From: Leucaena leucocephala | Taxonomy: Eukaryota > Streptophyta > Magnoliopsida > Fabales > Fabaceae | DNA: 64,000 bases | Assembly (NCBI GenBank): GCA_037074615.1 | Contig: CM073554.1 | Location: 20,410,501 to 20,474,500, forward strand | Direction of reading: 5' to 3' | Shown here: positions 24,093 through 35,439 of the stretch, piece after piece | How the letters are laid out: each line of letters opens with the position of its first letter | Position numbering within the stretch: the first letter of the stretch is position 1 | Translations under genes and position numbers: made by a program | The notes under the pieces: model-generated | Database searches by the model: none | The model's input: the letters and a program-made list of their open reading frames with translations, nothing else | Told to the model about the DNA's origin: nothing

Positions 24093-24585
24093 TCAGGTCA
24101 TTTTGGATGGAGAAGTTGATCTGGCGATCGAGAAGGGAGGCAGTCGCAGAACAGCTTCCTCGGTCTCAATAGGGTCAGACCTCAGTATCTATTTGAAAAA
24201 CAAAAAATAGTTTAATAATCTAAGTTAAACAATCTCCGAAGCATGGAATTCAGTGATAAAGAGAGAGAGAAGAGGAAGAGATTACTGGGTCTTGAAGCAC
24301 AGGCTTGGTGTCGTCCTTTGCTGGCCTGAAACGAGGCTTCTGGTTCTGCTGGGGCTTCTCCGAGATCCGCAAATTGCTGTTAAGTTGAATTGAAGACTCT
24401 GAAGTGTTCATCGCTTCTGCCGTTTTCAAGCCTCGATTTCCCTCCCGATTGTGCTGCTTCTCGAATCGCTGATGAATGAATTGACGCTGTTCGTTCTGAG
24501 ATTTCGCGCTCCTCTTCCATTTCGAGGGAGAATGGCTAAAACGCTGAATATGCTGTCGTTTCTCACTCAAACCCTTCTCTTTCAA
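24093..24585 (-). CDS. Small two-exon protein of unknown function (131 aa)
   Basis: Minus strand: exon 1 24585-24286 (ATG at 24585, 100 codons) and exon 2 24188-24093 (31 codons plus stop), joined in phase 0 by donor GACCCA|GTAATC and acceptor CAAATAG|ATACTG. The protein is basic and Gln/Lys/Arg-rich at the N-terminus (KRQHIQRF, SKWKRSAKS), then reads KPVLQDP joined across the splice to ILRSDPIETEEAVLRLPPF. The joined segment is compact, has sensible amino-acid use and looks conserved, which supports both splice sites. I have a weak memory of similar uncharacterised plant proteins but can assign no family. No signal peptide or membrane span is visible; the charge pattern would suit a nuclear or nucleic-acid-associated protein, which is inference. 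Confidence 0.65.
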
Positions 24586-24599
24586 AAAAGAAAATGATA

Positions 24600-27500
24600 A
24601 TCCTTATTTCTTAGAGATTCTTTCTTATGGTAATATAATAAATTTATAATCTTCTCAGTAAATAATTTAAAAAAAGCTTTTTATCATTAATAATATTCTA
24701 TTTATTTTTATTTTTTTTATAATTTTAAATTTATTCTTTAATAGTTAGAAGCCATACACAAGTATGGATATACAAATAAAATAAAAAATATTTCATTATC
24801 TCTCTTTTTAATATTTTATCTTTTTTTTCTTTTTAGTTTTTTTCTTATTTTTATAATACTGATATATAAGTCATTCATTATTGATCAATGTGTATGAGGT
24901 ATTAAATTTAAACGGCATAAATCTAATCACAAAATGTTTTTAAAATAAATAATAATTAGAATTTATCATGACACTTAATTTAAGGGTGTATATTGGCAGA
25001 GTAGCCTCCTGTCCGATATTCTGCCTAAAAAAAGTATAGATTATATTTTATAACCCGATACTCGGCCCTACCTAATAAAAGCCCTAATCATTTTATGCTG
25101 GACATGAGCGAGTTGGGTATGCCTAAATTCGTAATGTTATACTCATGTTATAAAAAAATCTACAATAATAAGCTTTTAAAATAATATCATATTCATATAT
25201 CTTCAAGAGTTAAATAATATATATAATATACTACGAATAAGGTAAAAAATAATAATAATTAAAGTTTTAAAATATATTGCATATAAAGAAGCTTTAAAGT
25301 CTAAATAATTTGTAATTGTAACATTGTATCAATCTCCCTAATATTGACATGGATGAAATATCAAAAAAATAAAATAAATAATTAGAAAATAACAAAGTTT
25401 AAAAAAATTAATATAATTATAAATATTAAAAGATGTAATTTACATTTTTAATTATTTATTTTTGTAAAATGATCATTTAATCATTAGTACCTATCATATT
25501 CTCTCTTTTAATTGTAGTATTTAGAGATATAGCCTGAAAAAAGTATAGGTTGTATTTTGTAACTTGATATCTAGTCCTACCCTATATTTATCAAGTTGGG
25601 TAAAAAACTTTTATCGCAAATTTGAGTAAGCATATTGGACCATGGGCTTTAATACTTATTCACTTATTGTTATAATTTTTTTATTATTATGTTTTTTCTT
25701 TGACCTTATAATAATTTTTTAACTTTTTAAAATATGTCGCACTGTTCCTCACACAAATTCTTTAAAAATTAGAGATTTCTCCCACCACTATGTGAGTAAA
25801 AAATATATATTATAATTATAAATTATTTATAATTATTATAAATTTTTATTATAGTTAAAATTTTAAAATATTATATAAATTTAAATTTTGATTTTCAAAA
25901 TATTTTAAGTTTATTTTAATTTTGAAAATATTTTAAACCTCATGACAATAATTAATTATTAATCTTATTAAAGTAGGACTCAAAATTTTTTGAATATCAA
26001 AATGAGATTAGTGATGATTAAGATTATTTATTATAATTTGTAAAAAATAAATTAAAAATATTAAATCGGATTGATTTATATTTATTTTTAAATCAATTGA
26101 GTATTATAATATTTGAAGAGTATAGTTGATAATTAATGATTGATTATACTTATGATTCTACTTATATATATAATATTGATAATAATGCATCAGGATTAAT
26201 GTACATATTAATATTAAGATAAAACCAATATTTTAATATTAAATAAAATAAGTATATGAAGGGGATAATGGATAGGGATAAGATTTTTTTTTCAATTTTT
26301 TTAAAAAATGGTTAAGCTTACTTACTATTTAAAGATAGAATGAAGTTTTATTTTCTTCTAAACAATATTAATATTGAGTAAAGGGAGTTGTCAATTATCT
26401 TTAAATATAAATTTAAATATTTAAAAATTATAATATCTTCTCAAACACCAAACAGAAATGACATAAGATATTTTTTTTTTGGCACAAGAATTTTTAGAAA
26501 GGAGTTAATCTCACCCACAATTTAAGGACATAAAGAAATATCCCTTCCTCTTAACTGATACTAATATCATGACAGGCTATCTATTATCCTCAGACATAAA
26601 TCTAATCACTTATAAGTTATGATATCTCTTTAAAAATTATAATTAAAATCATAATAAATAATATTTTCCATAAATTAAATATATTTTAAATAATCTTATA
26701 TCTCATTATTTCTTAACTTAAACTTACATAGAATCAGTTGAATGAAATAAGATATATACAGTCAATTCCACATGGAGTAGGTGTTGGGAGCATATCAAAG
26801 ACTTTTTTGGGCCTCAATCCGATGGGATTCCCAGTCCACTATCAACGATCCAACTTCACTTGGGGCCCACCACCACCATGTTATTCCGTAGTCAGTAATT
26901 TGTTCCCTACGTGTTTGTGGGACCCAACGCTGATTAAAGTCCTTGACTACCCTACCCTCTCCGATCCGTGACTCATTATTGTTCCGCCGTTGACGATAAC
27001 GCAGCTTGCTGCTTGCTTGCAGATATTTTTGGACCTCCCAAACTTATGTATATAGGCACATCTACTTTTGAAAATTACTCGTGGGATATCAAGACATCAA
27101 AATTAATATACAAATTCACTAGTGATAAATAATTTAATTTAATTATTTAAATTCCGTATAATAATAGATAGACTATGATAACATATTTAGAGAGAAATAA
27201 TAAGAATTATAAAGAACTATATATATTATTTCTCTAATCATAAATATATGATATAATTAGTGAATTAATATTAGTATTAAATATAATATTATTTTTTATA
27301 TTTATTAATTTTTTAAATTAATTTTATTGATACTCTCTCAAAAATAATTAAATAAAAAAATGAGTAATTAAGTGATTGAGTGAAATAAAATAATTATAGT
27401 ACTTTAAAAAAATATATTATAATAAATAATTTAACTAATTTTTTAAATTTAATTAAAATTAATTAAATAAGTATTGTATTTAAGATTAAAAAGATATTAT

Positions 27501-28990
27501 AAAATAGAAACATAATCATACAATTGAGTTACACACTGATCTATCTTTATTTTAAAGAGATAAACTAACTTATTTAGGGACTTAAAAAAATAACCAATAT
27601 ACCCTTAAGTGAGAAAATTATCCTATATTCTAAACTTATGAACTATAACATCTTATGTAGAATTCTATCGTTATTAACAAAGTGATGACCACTAATCAAT
27701 TTATTAATTCAATTTTTTAACATATAAAAACATATCTAATTCTCAATTAACTTGCTAAAAAACCAACCAATTAGACAGATGAAAAGACAAATAAACCATG
27801 ATGCTATTTATGGTGGTAGATGTTGAGTTAGTAGGAATTTTGAATAGTATAGAGCAGTAGTGGGTTCAATGCTACCATGAATAGTAATTCCACTCAAATT
27901 TTGACAATTCATCAAGAACAGTGTAGTCACTTGTCATCAAGTGACTAATGTTCTTAAGGAGATTGCAGATTAGAGAAAATGGCAAATGCCTCTTTGATTA
28001 ATTAAACTGAGGGAGCCGCAATTTTATTTATAAATCATGAATCTATTATACTTATAAACTATTTAAACTCATAATCTTACGCTTAAATCTTAGTATTATT
28101 GGACTACGAAGTCCCAACAGAGCTACAGTTGATTTTAGCATATCTTTTAAATAAAGAATATTTACCAAAAAGTAGAGGGAATCATAAGGGAGAGAGTCCT
28201 CTTCCCACCTCTAATCCATAGACTAAGACTTCATCATCCATGATTGTCTATCACTTTTGACTATATACCCTCTGTCCCATGACAAAAGTTAACTTCTAAA
28301 TGGGGTTCTTTAATTCATATTATAAACCATTTAAAAGATTAATTGATCTACTAATTTTATTCTTTTTTAATTATAAAGATAATAGAGAAATAAGAAAAAA
28401 TGCCTATTATTTAATAGGGATATAATTAAAAAAATAATTTAAAATAAATTTAACCAGTTAACAACTCATTTCCAATATTGAAGAGATAGTTAAAAATTAT
28501 TTATATATTATATATTATTTTTTTATACTATATATTCCCTCCAATCTAATAATATATATTTTAATATTAGATTGGAGGGAATATAATAATTAGAGGCCCA
28601 TTACATATACTTTGATTATCTAAAGCAATTATATTTTAGTTGAGTCAATAAAAATTAATATAAATAATAAAAAATATATTTATATCTTATAAGAGTGTAA
28701 GTTTAATTGTTGCTATTATTTTGAGGACTTCTTTAATAGATAATTTTATAAATTTTCTATAAATATTTTATAAGTTCTAAAATTATACTATAATTTTAAT
28801 AAAAAATTAGAATTAAATTTACTTAAATTTTTTAGCATATATAAAAAAAACTCTCTCTGTCGCAGTAACTTTGTCCTTGTTGATTTTGGTGATAAATACT
28901 ATGCTTCTATTTAAATGTATGGTCAATTTTCATAGTCTATATATATTAAAAAGGAATGCGTAGAAGAAGGAAAAAGAATAGCAAAACAAA
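24600..28990. other. AT-rich desert with decayed repeats
   Basis: No supported gene in about 4.4 kb. Two diverged copies of one block lie at 25000-25090 and 25525-25610 (CCTGAAAAAAGTATAGGTTG-like, then TAACTTGATATCTAGTCCTACCC-like). Two adjacent copies of another repeat lie at 26285-26460 and 26470-26680. A GC-richer island at 26760-27010 (TGGGCCTCAATCCGATGGG, GGGGCCCACC, TTGAC boxes) resembles a plant promoter or 5' region but leads into no gene. Confidence 0.45.
28531..28585. repeat. 55-bp perfect hairpin with mariner-type ends
   Basis: Left arm TATATTCCCTCCAATCTAATA (28531-28551) and right arm TATTAGATTGGAGGGAATATA (28565-28585) are exact reverse complements over 21 bases, separated by 13 bases. 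The TCCCTCC end recalls Stowaway-type MITEs; only the two tips remain. Confidence 0.85.
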
Positions 28991-29049
28991 TTAAAATGCA
29001 GGCCCCTATGTGACGCGAAGACGATGAGGGTGTGACATGGAACAAGTTG

Positions 29050-30130
29050 GGAAAGGGAATTTACGTCCGTTTAGTAACATGGAATTGAGAATTGAGCAGG
29101 TGGGAAGTAGAATTAGAGGGGAACCCAAAATTTGGGTGTTTGGTAATACGGAACTCACTTATAATTCTAATTTTAATTTTATTATTTTTGTTATAATGGG
29201 TCCCATGGAAATAAGACTTAAGGACCGATATACCCCATCCATTTTATCATTTGACAACTTTGCCCTCCTGGCCCTTCATCTCTCTTCACTTCCCAACTCC
29301 AACGTTCCTCTCCCTCTCTAATGACGACGGCGAGCTACAGCGATGGCAAAAGGTCGGTGAGGATGACAGTGAACGGCATGAGGACGACAGCGGAGGTGAT
29401 AGAGGATGACGGCGATGGAGGAGTGCTCAGCCTTGTTCGACCCGAATGAAAGACGAAGGCCGCAACAGAGAAGTACCTAGATCTGTGACGCCGACGACGA
29501 TGAGTCTTCTTCTCACTGAACCCACTACTCAACGAGGACGGCGATGAGGTGGAACACACTGCTCACTTAAGTCCAAGACGTCGATCTAGCTTCCATCACG
29601 AGATTGAAGTCTGATCCAGCTTCCATCGCAAGTTCGAAGTCCAATGTATAGCAATGTCGGAATCGTCTCTTCCAATCTGCAACATCAGTGACTAAGACAT
29701 ATTCCGATCTGCAACATCAGTGACTAAGACATATTCCGATCTGATTTCGTTTGTAAACTTTGATTTCAATTTCAACTTCGATTTTGATCTCTCTAGTTCA
29801 TGGAAGATTTTGTTTATTTTTCAAGTTTTCTGATTTTTTCTTGGATTTCGATTTTGTTCATCTGCTTCTGGCTCTTGTTTCTAGCTCTGTTCTTCTGAAT
29901 CTTCAATGGTGGCGTTCATCAATTTGTTTTATTTATTATGAATTGTCGTTAAATTTATTTAGTTATTTGGATTCTGAATATGGTGGCACTGCCACTGGAG
30001 ATGAGAAGCACGATGACGAAGCCTACGAACATGAGAGGAAGATGGTTTTTTCCTCTTAGTTGGGGTATGTTGGTATTTTCCTATTATTAATATATATATT
30101 AATTAAAACTTATAAATTACTTCTACCCTC
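29050..30130 (+). mobile_element. Possible nonautonomous transposon with GC-rich core
   Basis: AT-rich ends (CCGTTTAGTAACATGGAATT at 29068; GTGTTTGGTAATACGGAA at 29136; CCCTCCTATTAAACAAAT near 30125) enclose a GC-rich, CGACG-rich core at 29280-29560 and weak open frames. The core has short internal duplications. The style matches plant elements that carry gene-like inserts, but no terminal repeat or target duplication was proved. Nothing inside is recognised as a gene. Confidence 0.35.
29671..29734. repeat. 32-bp tandem duplication
   Basis: TCC(A/G)ATCTGCAACATCAGTG followed by ACTAAGACATAT occurs at 29671-29702 and 29703-29734, with a partial third start after it. A looser ~35-bp repeat of the form AGCTTCCATC(A/G)C(G/A)AG lies at 29588-29640. 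Confidence 0.9.
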
Positions 30131-30519
30131 CTATTAAACAAATTTTTAATTTTACTTTAATTTCTTTTTTTATTATAATTTTTTTAAAAAAATTAAACTT
30201 ATTAATAATTTAAAGATATAACAAAATATATTTTTCTCTTATAATATACTAATATCAAACTAAATAAATTATATATTATTTTTAAATATAAATTTAAATA
30301 TCTATAAAATATAATACCTCTCTAAATTTCGTGTGAAACCATATAACCTAATTTCTAAATAATTAAATTTAAATATAAAAATAATAGATAATTTATATTA
30401 TTTAATATTAATATTATCTAAAAAAAATTATCTTTTTTTTTAATCTTGAGTAAGCTCAATTATTTTTTTTATAAATTTTTATCAAAAAAGAAAAAGAGTG
30501 GGAATACACTTCAATTTAA

Positions 30520-30995
30520 GGGCATGTTTGAATTAGCTTTTGGAGAATAGATTCTGAAAAAAATAAATTCTGGAAAATAGATTTTGAGAAGAATAGATTT
30601 TTAGGAATAGAGATATTTGGATGATTAGTAGTATAATTACTTTTTATATTGATAAATTATCAAAAAGGGTATTATTTGATTAAAGTATGAGAGATGAGAG
30701 AGTGTAGAGAATAAATAGGAGAGAGGAGAGAGTGTAGAGAAGAGAGAGAAAAGAGGAAATATGATTAAGAAGAGAGATGAGAGAGTGTATAAGAAAAAAT
30801 ATAGGTAAAATAGTAATTGGATAGTTTATAAGCTCTTTTACTGTTCTAAAAGCTATTTTCAATATCTTATTTAAAATTATAATTTTAAATTATAGTTTTA
30901 ATTAAAATTAATTCTAAATAAAAATTATTGTTTATGTGAAATTTTTCAAATTAAAATTTTAACTAAAATTAATTTTTAAAAATTGTTGCCAGGCA
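30520..30995 (-). mobile_element. hAT-like MITE, copy C (inverted)
   Basis: Reverse-complement relative of copy B. The plus strand starts GGCATGTTTGAATTAGC and ends TTGTTGCCAGGCAC, with the family landmarks TTTTACTGTTC, ATAGTTTATAAGCTC and an internal GAGAGAG tract (pyrimidine-rich on the element's own strand). No coding capacity; no clear target duplication. Confidence 0.75.
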
Positions 30996-32420
30996 CTAAA
31001 AACAATTCTCCGCACCGAACTGCATTATAGAAATGGGGGGAATATGGATGTAGATGAAAAGAGTGGGAGTGCAATCAGATCCACCCTTTTTTAAATTCCC
31101 CAAAGTGGCCTATAGAATCAATCTTTCAAATCCTTAGAGAAAAAACCATCCCTTGCTCGCTATCCCTTTTCTTTGACTCTAATGTGTCCATCAATCAATC
31201 ACCCCAAGAATCAAGGCATTCTCATACAGTTCTCTTTTCTTAATTAAAGAATCGTCCCCATCTAATAATAATAGCAACATTATATTATAATATTATATAA
31301 ATTATTCTTAATTTGTAAACTTCCACTGGCTGAAAGAAAACTTTCACATTATTAAATGCATTCAATGAAGTGAAAGCTAGTATTAAGAAAATTGGATCTG
31401 CCATTAAATGGTACCATTCATAACGATACAAATAAATATTTAAATTTTAAAAAAATTAATTTGTAGTAAGAAAAAATCAATATTCATGAATGTCATCTCA
31501 TAGTTTTTTCCCCATCATATCTGTGGGTATATAATTTATGATTTCAATACATGCATATTTCTTACTTATTTGTTCATTTCCCCCAATCCCCATAACTTAA
31601 AAAGATGAATTTAAATTTTAAAAATATAAATAAATATGTGTTTGGTTCCACTCATTGAATCACTCTCTTCCTAGTTTTAACTACTGTATTTTTTTTTTCC
31701 GGTTTCATCACATCTCTAAATAGGACATGTGACTGGTGTTTAGTTGACCCAGCTGATCCAGCTCTCAAAACAATTATAAAAAGTACTTATTACTTTAAAA
31801 TTTAAAGCAAAGTTGATAATTAATGAAAAAAATCATATTTAATCAATTTTTTAATTAGATTTGATAATTTTCAAATTTTACTGACTAATATTACATCTCA
31901 AATAGTTCTATAAAAATAGTTTTCTAATTTTCTAGACTTGGTCATAAATATTTTTAATTATAAAAAATAGTATATTTTAATTAAACGTATAAAGATAAAT
32001 AATTATTAATAGTGTGACTCATTTACTCGTGAAAATCCATGTGCCTACCGGAGTTATTAATAATATTAATTGCTATATTATATTTTAATTAAACAAGAAA
32101 CATATAAAGATAACATAAAATATTTTTCAAGGAGAGAATGATTGGTACGCTGCGAGTTTTCCCGGCATGGGTGTCAAATGTCGTGAAACTTCCGAACCAT
32201 GCCGTTAGATCTCAGAGGGGTCAAATTTCCCCACGACTATAACCGTCCGATAGTTCCAATCTTATCCGTTAATTGTCCATAGTCTCATCGAACGGTGTAA
32301 AACTTCTATTCAGTGCAAGGTGTAGAAGGCGCCAGAAAATGCGCTTGTAGTATTCCCATAAAACCGCGTAGACAAATGGATCAGTACACTTTTGGCTCCA
32401 TACGCATGGATTGAAAGCCT
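30996..32420. other. AT-rich upstream flank of the metallothionein gene
   Basis: No gene seen. Composition changes near 32130, where a GC-richer block upstream of the metallothionein core promoter begins. Confidence 0.4.
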
Positions 32421-32431
32421 TCCCGATGATG

Positions 32432-32439
32432 ACACGTGT
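32432..32439 (+). promoter_or_regulatory. G-box/ABRE-like element
   Basis: Palindrome ACACGTGT (CACGTG core) 33 bases upstream of the TATA box of the metallothionein gene. This core binds bZIP and bHLH factors in plants; stress or ABA responsiveness is inferred, not shown. Confidence 0.5.
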
Positions 32440-32464
32440 ACGGTAGATATCCCTCCTCCTTCAT

Positions 32465-32471
32465 TATAAAT
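32465..32471 (+). promoter_or_regulatory. TATA box of metallothionein gene
   Basis: TATAAAT in the context TTCATTATAAATTGCGG, 102-108 bases upstream of the ATG at 32573; transcription start would be near 32497. Confidence 0.6.
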
Positions 32472-32572
32472 TGCGGTCACCCCCCACCCCTCTCCCAACG
32501 CATTCAATACGTTCTGATTAGTGCATTATAAGAGTAGCTTCGTTATCGTTGTGATTTTAGTCTCATCTGAAA

Positions 32573-33292
32573 ATGTCTTGCTCTGGTGGAAACTGTGGAT
32601 GCGGAAGCGGCTGCAAGTGCGGCAGTGGATGTGGCGGGTAAGTTTGCGATTACCTGTTGTCCATCTGTATGTTCACTCAGAAAATGTTTTGTCGGTGTTT
32701 TGGTTGGCTCTTTTTGGTTGAATTTTGATTTTGTGCCGTGAAAATTTTTGTTCTGCCTTTCTGCAATCTCTATTTTTCGTTCACCTTTTCGCTTTAGTTT
32801 AATTTCTCGTAGATTTTGCACGATCACCAACGATCATAGAAAAAATAATAAACCAGAGATCATAACCTATCGACGAGTAAAGAGAGGAGAAAAAATCAAA
32901 TATACGAAGATAGAATTGGAACTCTTCTGTTGATCCCTATTTTGAAATTCAAAGGCTCTTTTTACTTGTCATTTCACGAACTCATCATCATTTTTATTCT
33001 CAGTCCTCTGTAGTCTTTTCATCTAGGTCTGGTTTTTTATGACACTTGTTCTCATACCATGACCATTTGTTTGAGCAAAATAATTCACTGAGACGATTAC
33101 TTTGTTCAATTTTGTCACAGCTGCAAGATGTACACAGATTTGAGCTACACCGAGCAGACAACCACTGAGACTCTGGTTATTGGAGTCGCACCGGTGAAAA
33201 CTCAATTCGAAGGAGCCGAGATGGGCGAAGCCACTGAGAATGGCTGCAAGTGCGGAGGTAACTGCACATGCAACCCCTGCAACTGCAAGTAA
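32573..33292 (+). CDS. MT2: Type 2 metallothionein
   Basis: Small cytosolic Cys-rich protein that binds Cu and Zn and buffers metals and ROS. Two exons, 32573-32637 and 33121-33292, join in phase 2 (GGATGTGGCGG|GTAAGT to TTGTCACAG|CTGCAAG), giving 78 aa. The N-terminal domain holds CGCGSGCKCGSGCGGCKMY, the hallmark of plant type 2. A Cys-free spacer with ETLVIGVAPVK follows, then the C-terminal domain NGCKCGGNCTCNPCNCK with six Cys as three C-x-C pairs. One oddity: type 2 proteins normally begin MSCCGGNCGCG, but here codon 4 is TCT (Ser), so the Cys-Cys pair is lost and the N-terminal domain has seven Cys. A CACGTG box and TATA box lie upstream; AATAAA at 33402 may be the poly(A) signal. Confidence 0.95.
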
Positions 33293-33409
33293 GGGGGAAG
33301 AAGACGAAGCTAGAAGCAGAGAAGGTTGCCGTAGGCGTTATACCTAATAACATAGAATAAGCGAATGTAAGAGGTGTTGTATTGTGCTATGGAGTGTCAG
33401 AATAAAGTG

Positions 33410-34506
33410 GTTATGGCTTGACTAATTCAGGTCATGGCTGCTTTGATTTGGTTTGTGTTTGATTGTGTGGCATAAAAGCCTTAGCTAATATGAACTGGGC
33501 ATCTCTGCGTTTTAATGGAATCATATTATGGTATTTGGTGAGCTTGCTTTTTGATCTCTCTCCCCCTCTTTTTGGCACAGAATAAATCACAGATTTCTTT
33601 CTTTGAATAGTATCGTTTCCTTGAGAAATGTGATTAACATAGCAATGCTTGTTTTTGGACAGATGTGGATATTATTCTTATATATGGTTTTAATTTCTAC
33701 GATTTTTCAATATATGGAATATGAAATTACCTACTATTTTTTTTAAAAAAAATCATTTGAATTATTATTATTGGCTTAACCAGTAAGCCATTCCCATCAT
33801 TTTTCGTAATTACTTACTTTACAAAAATTTGATTTTACTTATTGTAAGTATTACGAATGTTATTGATTGATATTGGATGAATGTTAAGAAAATTAAACTT
33901 AATATAACATTGAGTATAATTGAGGTGAATTTTAAATTTAGAAAAAAATAATTAATTTGATTTTGTCATAACATTTTTCTCTTATATATATTGCTGAAAA
34001 TGAGTGATGACATTAACCATGTTGCAAACATGTTTTATTTGAATATATCTTGAGAAATAGCTTGTCGAGGGGAGAGCTATTGGAATATCAAATAATTTTG
34101 ATGGACACAAAAATACATGAAAAGACAAGTTTAAACTTTCTATAATAAATTCATAAAATAATGTAAACGTGGGTCTAAGTGCTTTAGCTGATATTGCCCA
34201 TTCTCATCATTACATTTCTCAAATTATTGCATTCAATTTCTTTCATTAATTATCGTTTTCCCAGTAAAACGCTGCCACGTCATTTGTGCTTATCACCGTC
34301 CTAATGGTACTGGTACTTTCACTTGCAGTAGTACTGGTCACTTGCTTTGTTATTCATCATATAATTAGCGCCACCCTGCCAAAAGTTAAGTGTGAATAAT
34401 ATCCAAAAGTAAGGTTATATACTTAAACCAGAGATTTTTTTTTGTTACATTAAACCAGAGATTTTGAACACTCAGAAGGAAAGCTCTGGCATAACAAACC
34501 CAACAT
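33410..34506. other. Intergenic, no gene seen
   Basis: 3' flank of the metallothionein gene grading into AT-rich DNA. No conserved frame, RNA gene or clear repeat was recognised. Confidence 0.4.
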
Positions 34507-35025
34507 ATCATATATATCCTGTTTGAAATCACGGAAACCGTGATTTTACAAGCTTTTTTTTTTTATAAAATTTAAATTTAAATAAATTTTAAAACAAACA
34601 GTCATATTTATTTAAATGAGCTTTTAGATCAAATTATAGTTTAAAACTAAAATTTCAGATAAGCTGGTCAGAATAGCTTATGGAATAGTAAAAGAGTTTA
34701 TGAATTAACCAATTACTATGTTACCTATATTTTTTCTTACACCCTCTCTCATCTTTCATACTTGTTCTTACACCCTCTCTACTCTCATTTCTTACACTAT
34801 CTCTCCTTTCATTTCTTATCTCTCCTCATTTAATACTTATATTATTTTTCATAATTTACCAATAATAAAAATATTTCTAGAAATAACTATCCAAACACTC
34901 ATTTATTCAAAATCACTTTTTTTTATAAACTTTTCTCCAAAAACCCTTTTCTATAAACTACTCAAAAACTCTTTTTTTTTCATAAGTTTATTTTTAAAAT
35001 CCTATCCAAACAGGTCCATCATATA
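34507..35025 (+). mobile_element. hAT-like MITE, copy D, with 8-bp target site duplication
   Basis: Element 34515-35017 (503 bp) lies between perfect 8-bp direct repeats ATCATATA at 34507-34514 and 35018-35025. Ends are TATCCTGTTTGAAAT and, read inward from the right, GGACCTGTTTGGATA. Internal landmarks AAACAAACAGTCATATTT, GTAAAAGAGTTTATG, CTCTCTC and ACTATCCAAACACTCATTTA match copies A, E and F. An 8-bp duplication is the known hallmark of the hAT superfamily. The 121-codon frame inside is just the element's pyrimidine-rich core. Confidence 0.88.
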
Positions 35026-35289
35026 TTTCAATACACTTTTCATAAATATAATTTTATTTATAATATACAATATATTTAATTAATTTATATGAATTAAAAA
35101 ATTAATTAATTATAATGAATATGTGTAGATTTTTTTTAATCATTTTGAACTATTTTTAATAAAATTCTCCTTACTATATATATATAGAGGAATAGCTCTT
35201 TAAAATATGGGTGGGATAATTGTTTTAATAATAACGGGTCTAGGTTTAGTTTTATATGTGAAATGGAACTAAGTTATTTTTTTAAAAAC

Positions 35290-35370
35290 GTATGTTTGGT
35301 TTCATATTAAGAATATCAAAATCATGATTTTAATAAAAGCATATAAATTTTAACATGAAACCTAACATAC
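35290..35370. repeat. 81-bp imperfect hairpin
   Basis: GTATGTTTGGTTTCATATTAA at 35290 is mirrored by TTAACATGAAACCTAACATAC ending at 35370, with three mismatches over 21 bases. Looks like a very short foldback or MITE relic. Confidence 0.7.
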
Positions 35371-35439
35371 TTTAATATAAATGCATTATATACATTTTCT
35401 TTTATTACTCCTCTAGTTATAAAATTACATATTAATCAA

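Noticed and set aside
23917..24210. Plus-strand 97-codon frame overlapping the small minus-strand gene
   Set aside because: The minus-strand two-exon reading has clean splice sites and a coherent protein; the plus frame is low-complexity Lys-rich.
29335..29559. Minus-strand Ser/Arg-rich 74-codon frame
   Set aside because: It derives from CGACG/TCGTC-rich repeats of a putative element core rather than a gene.
34718..35083. 121-codon plus-strand frame rich in Phe/Ile/Ser
   Set aside because: It is contained almost wholly in MITE copy D and reflects its pyrimidine-rich core.
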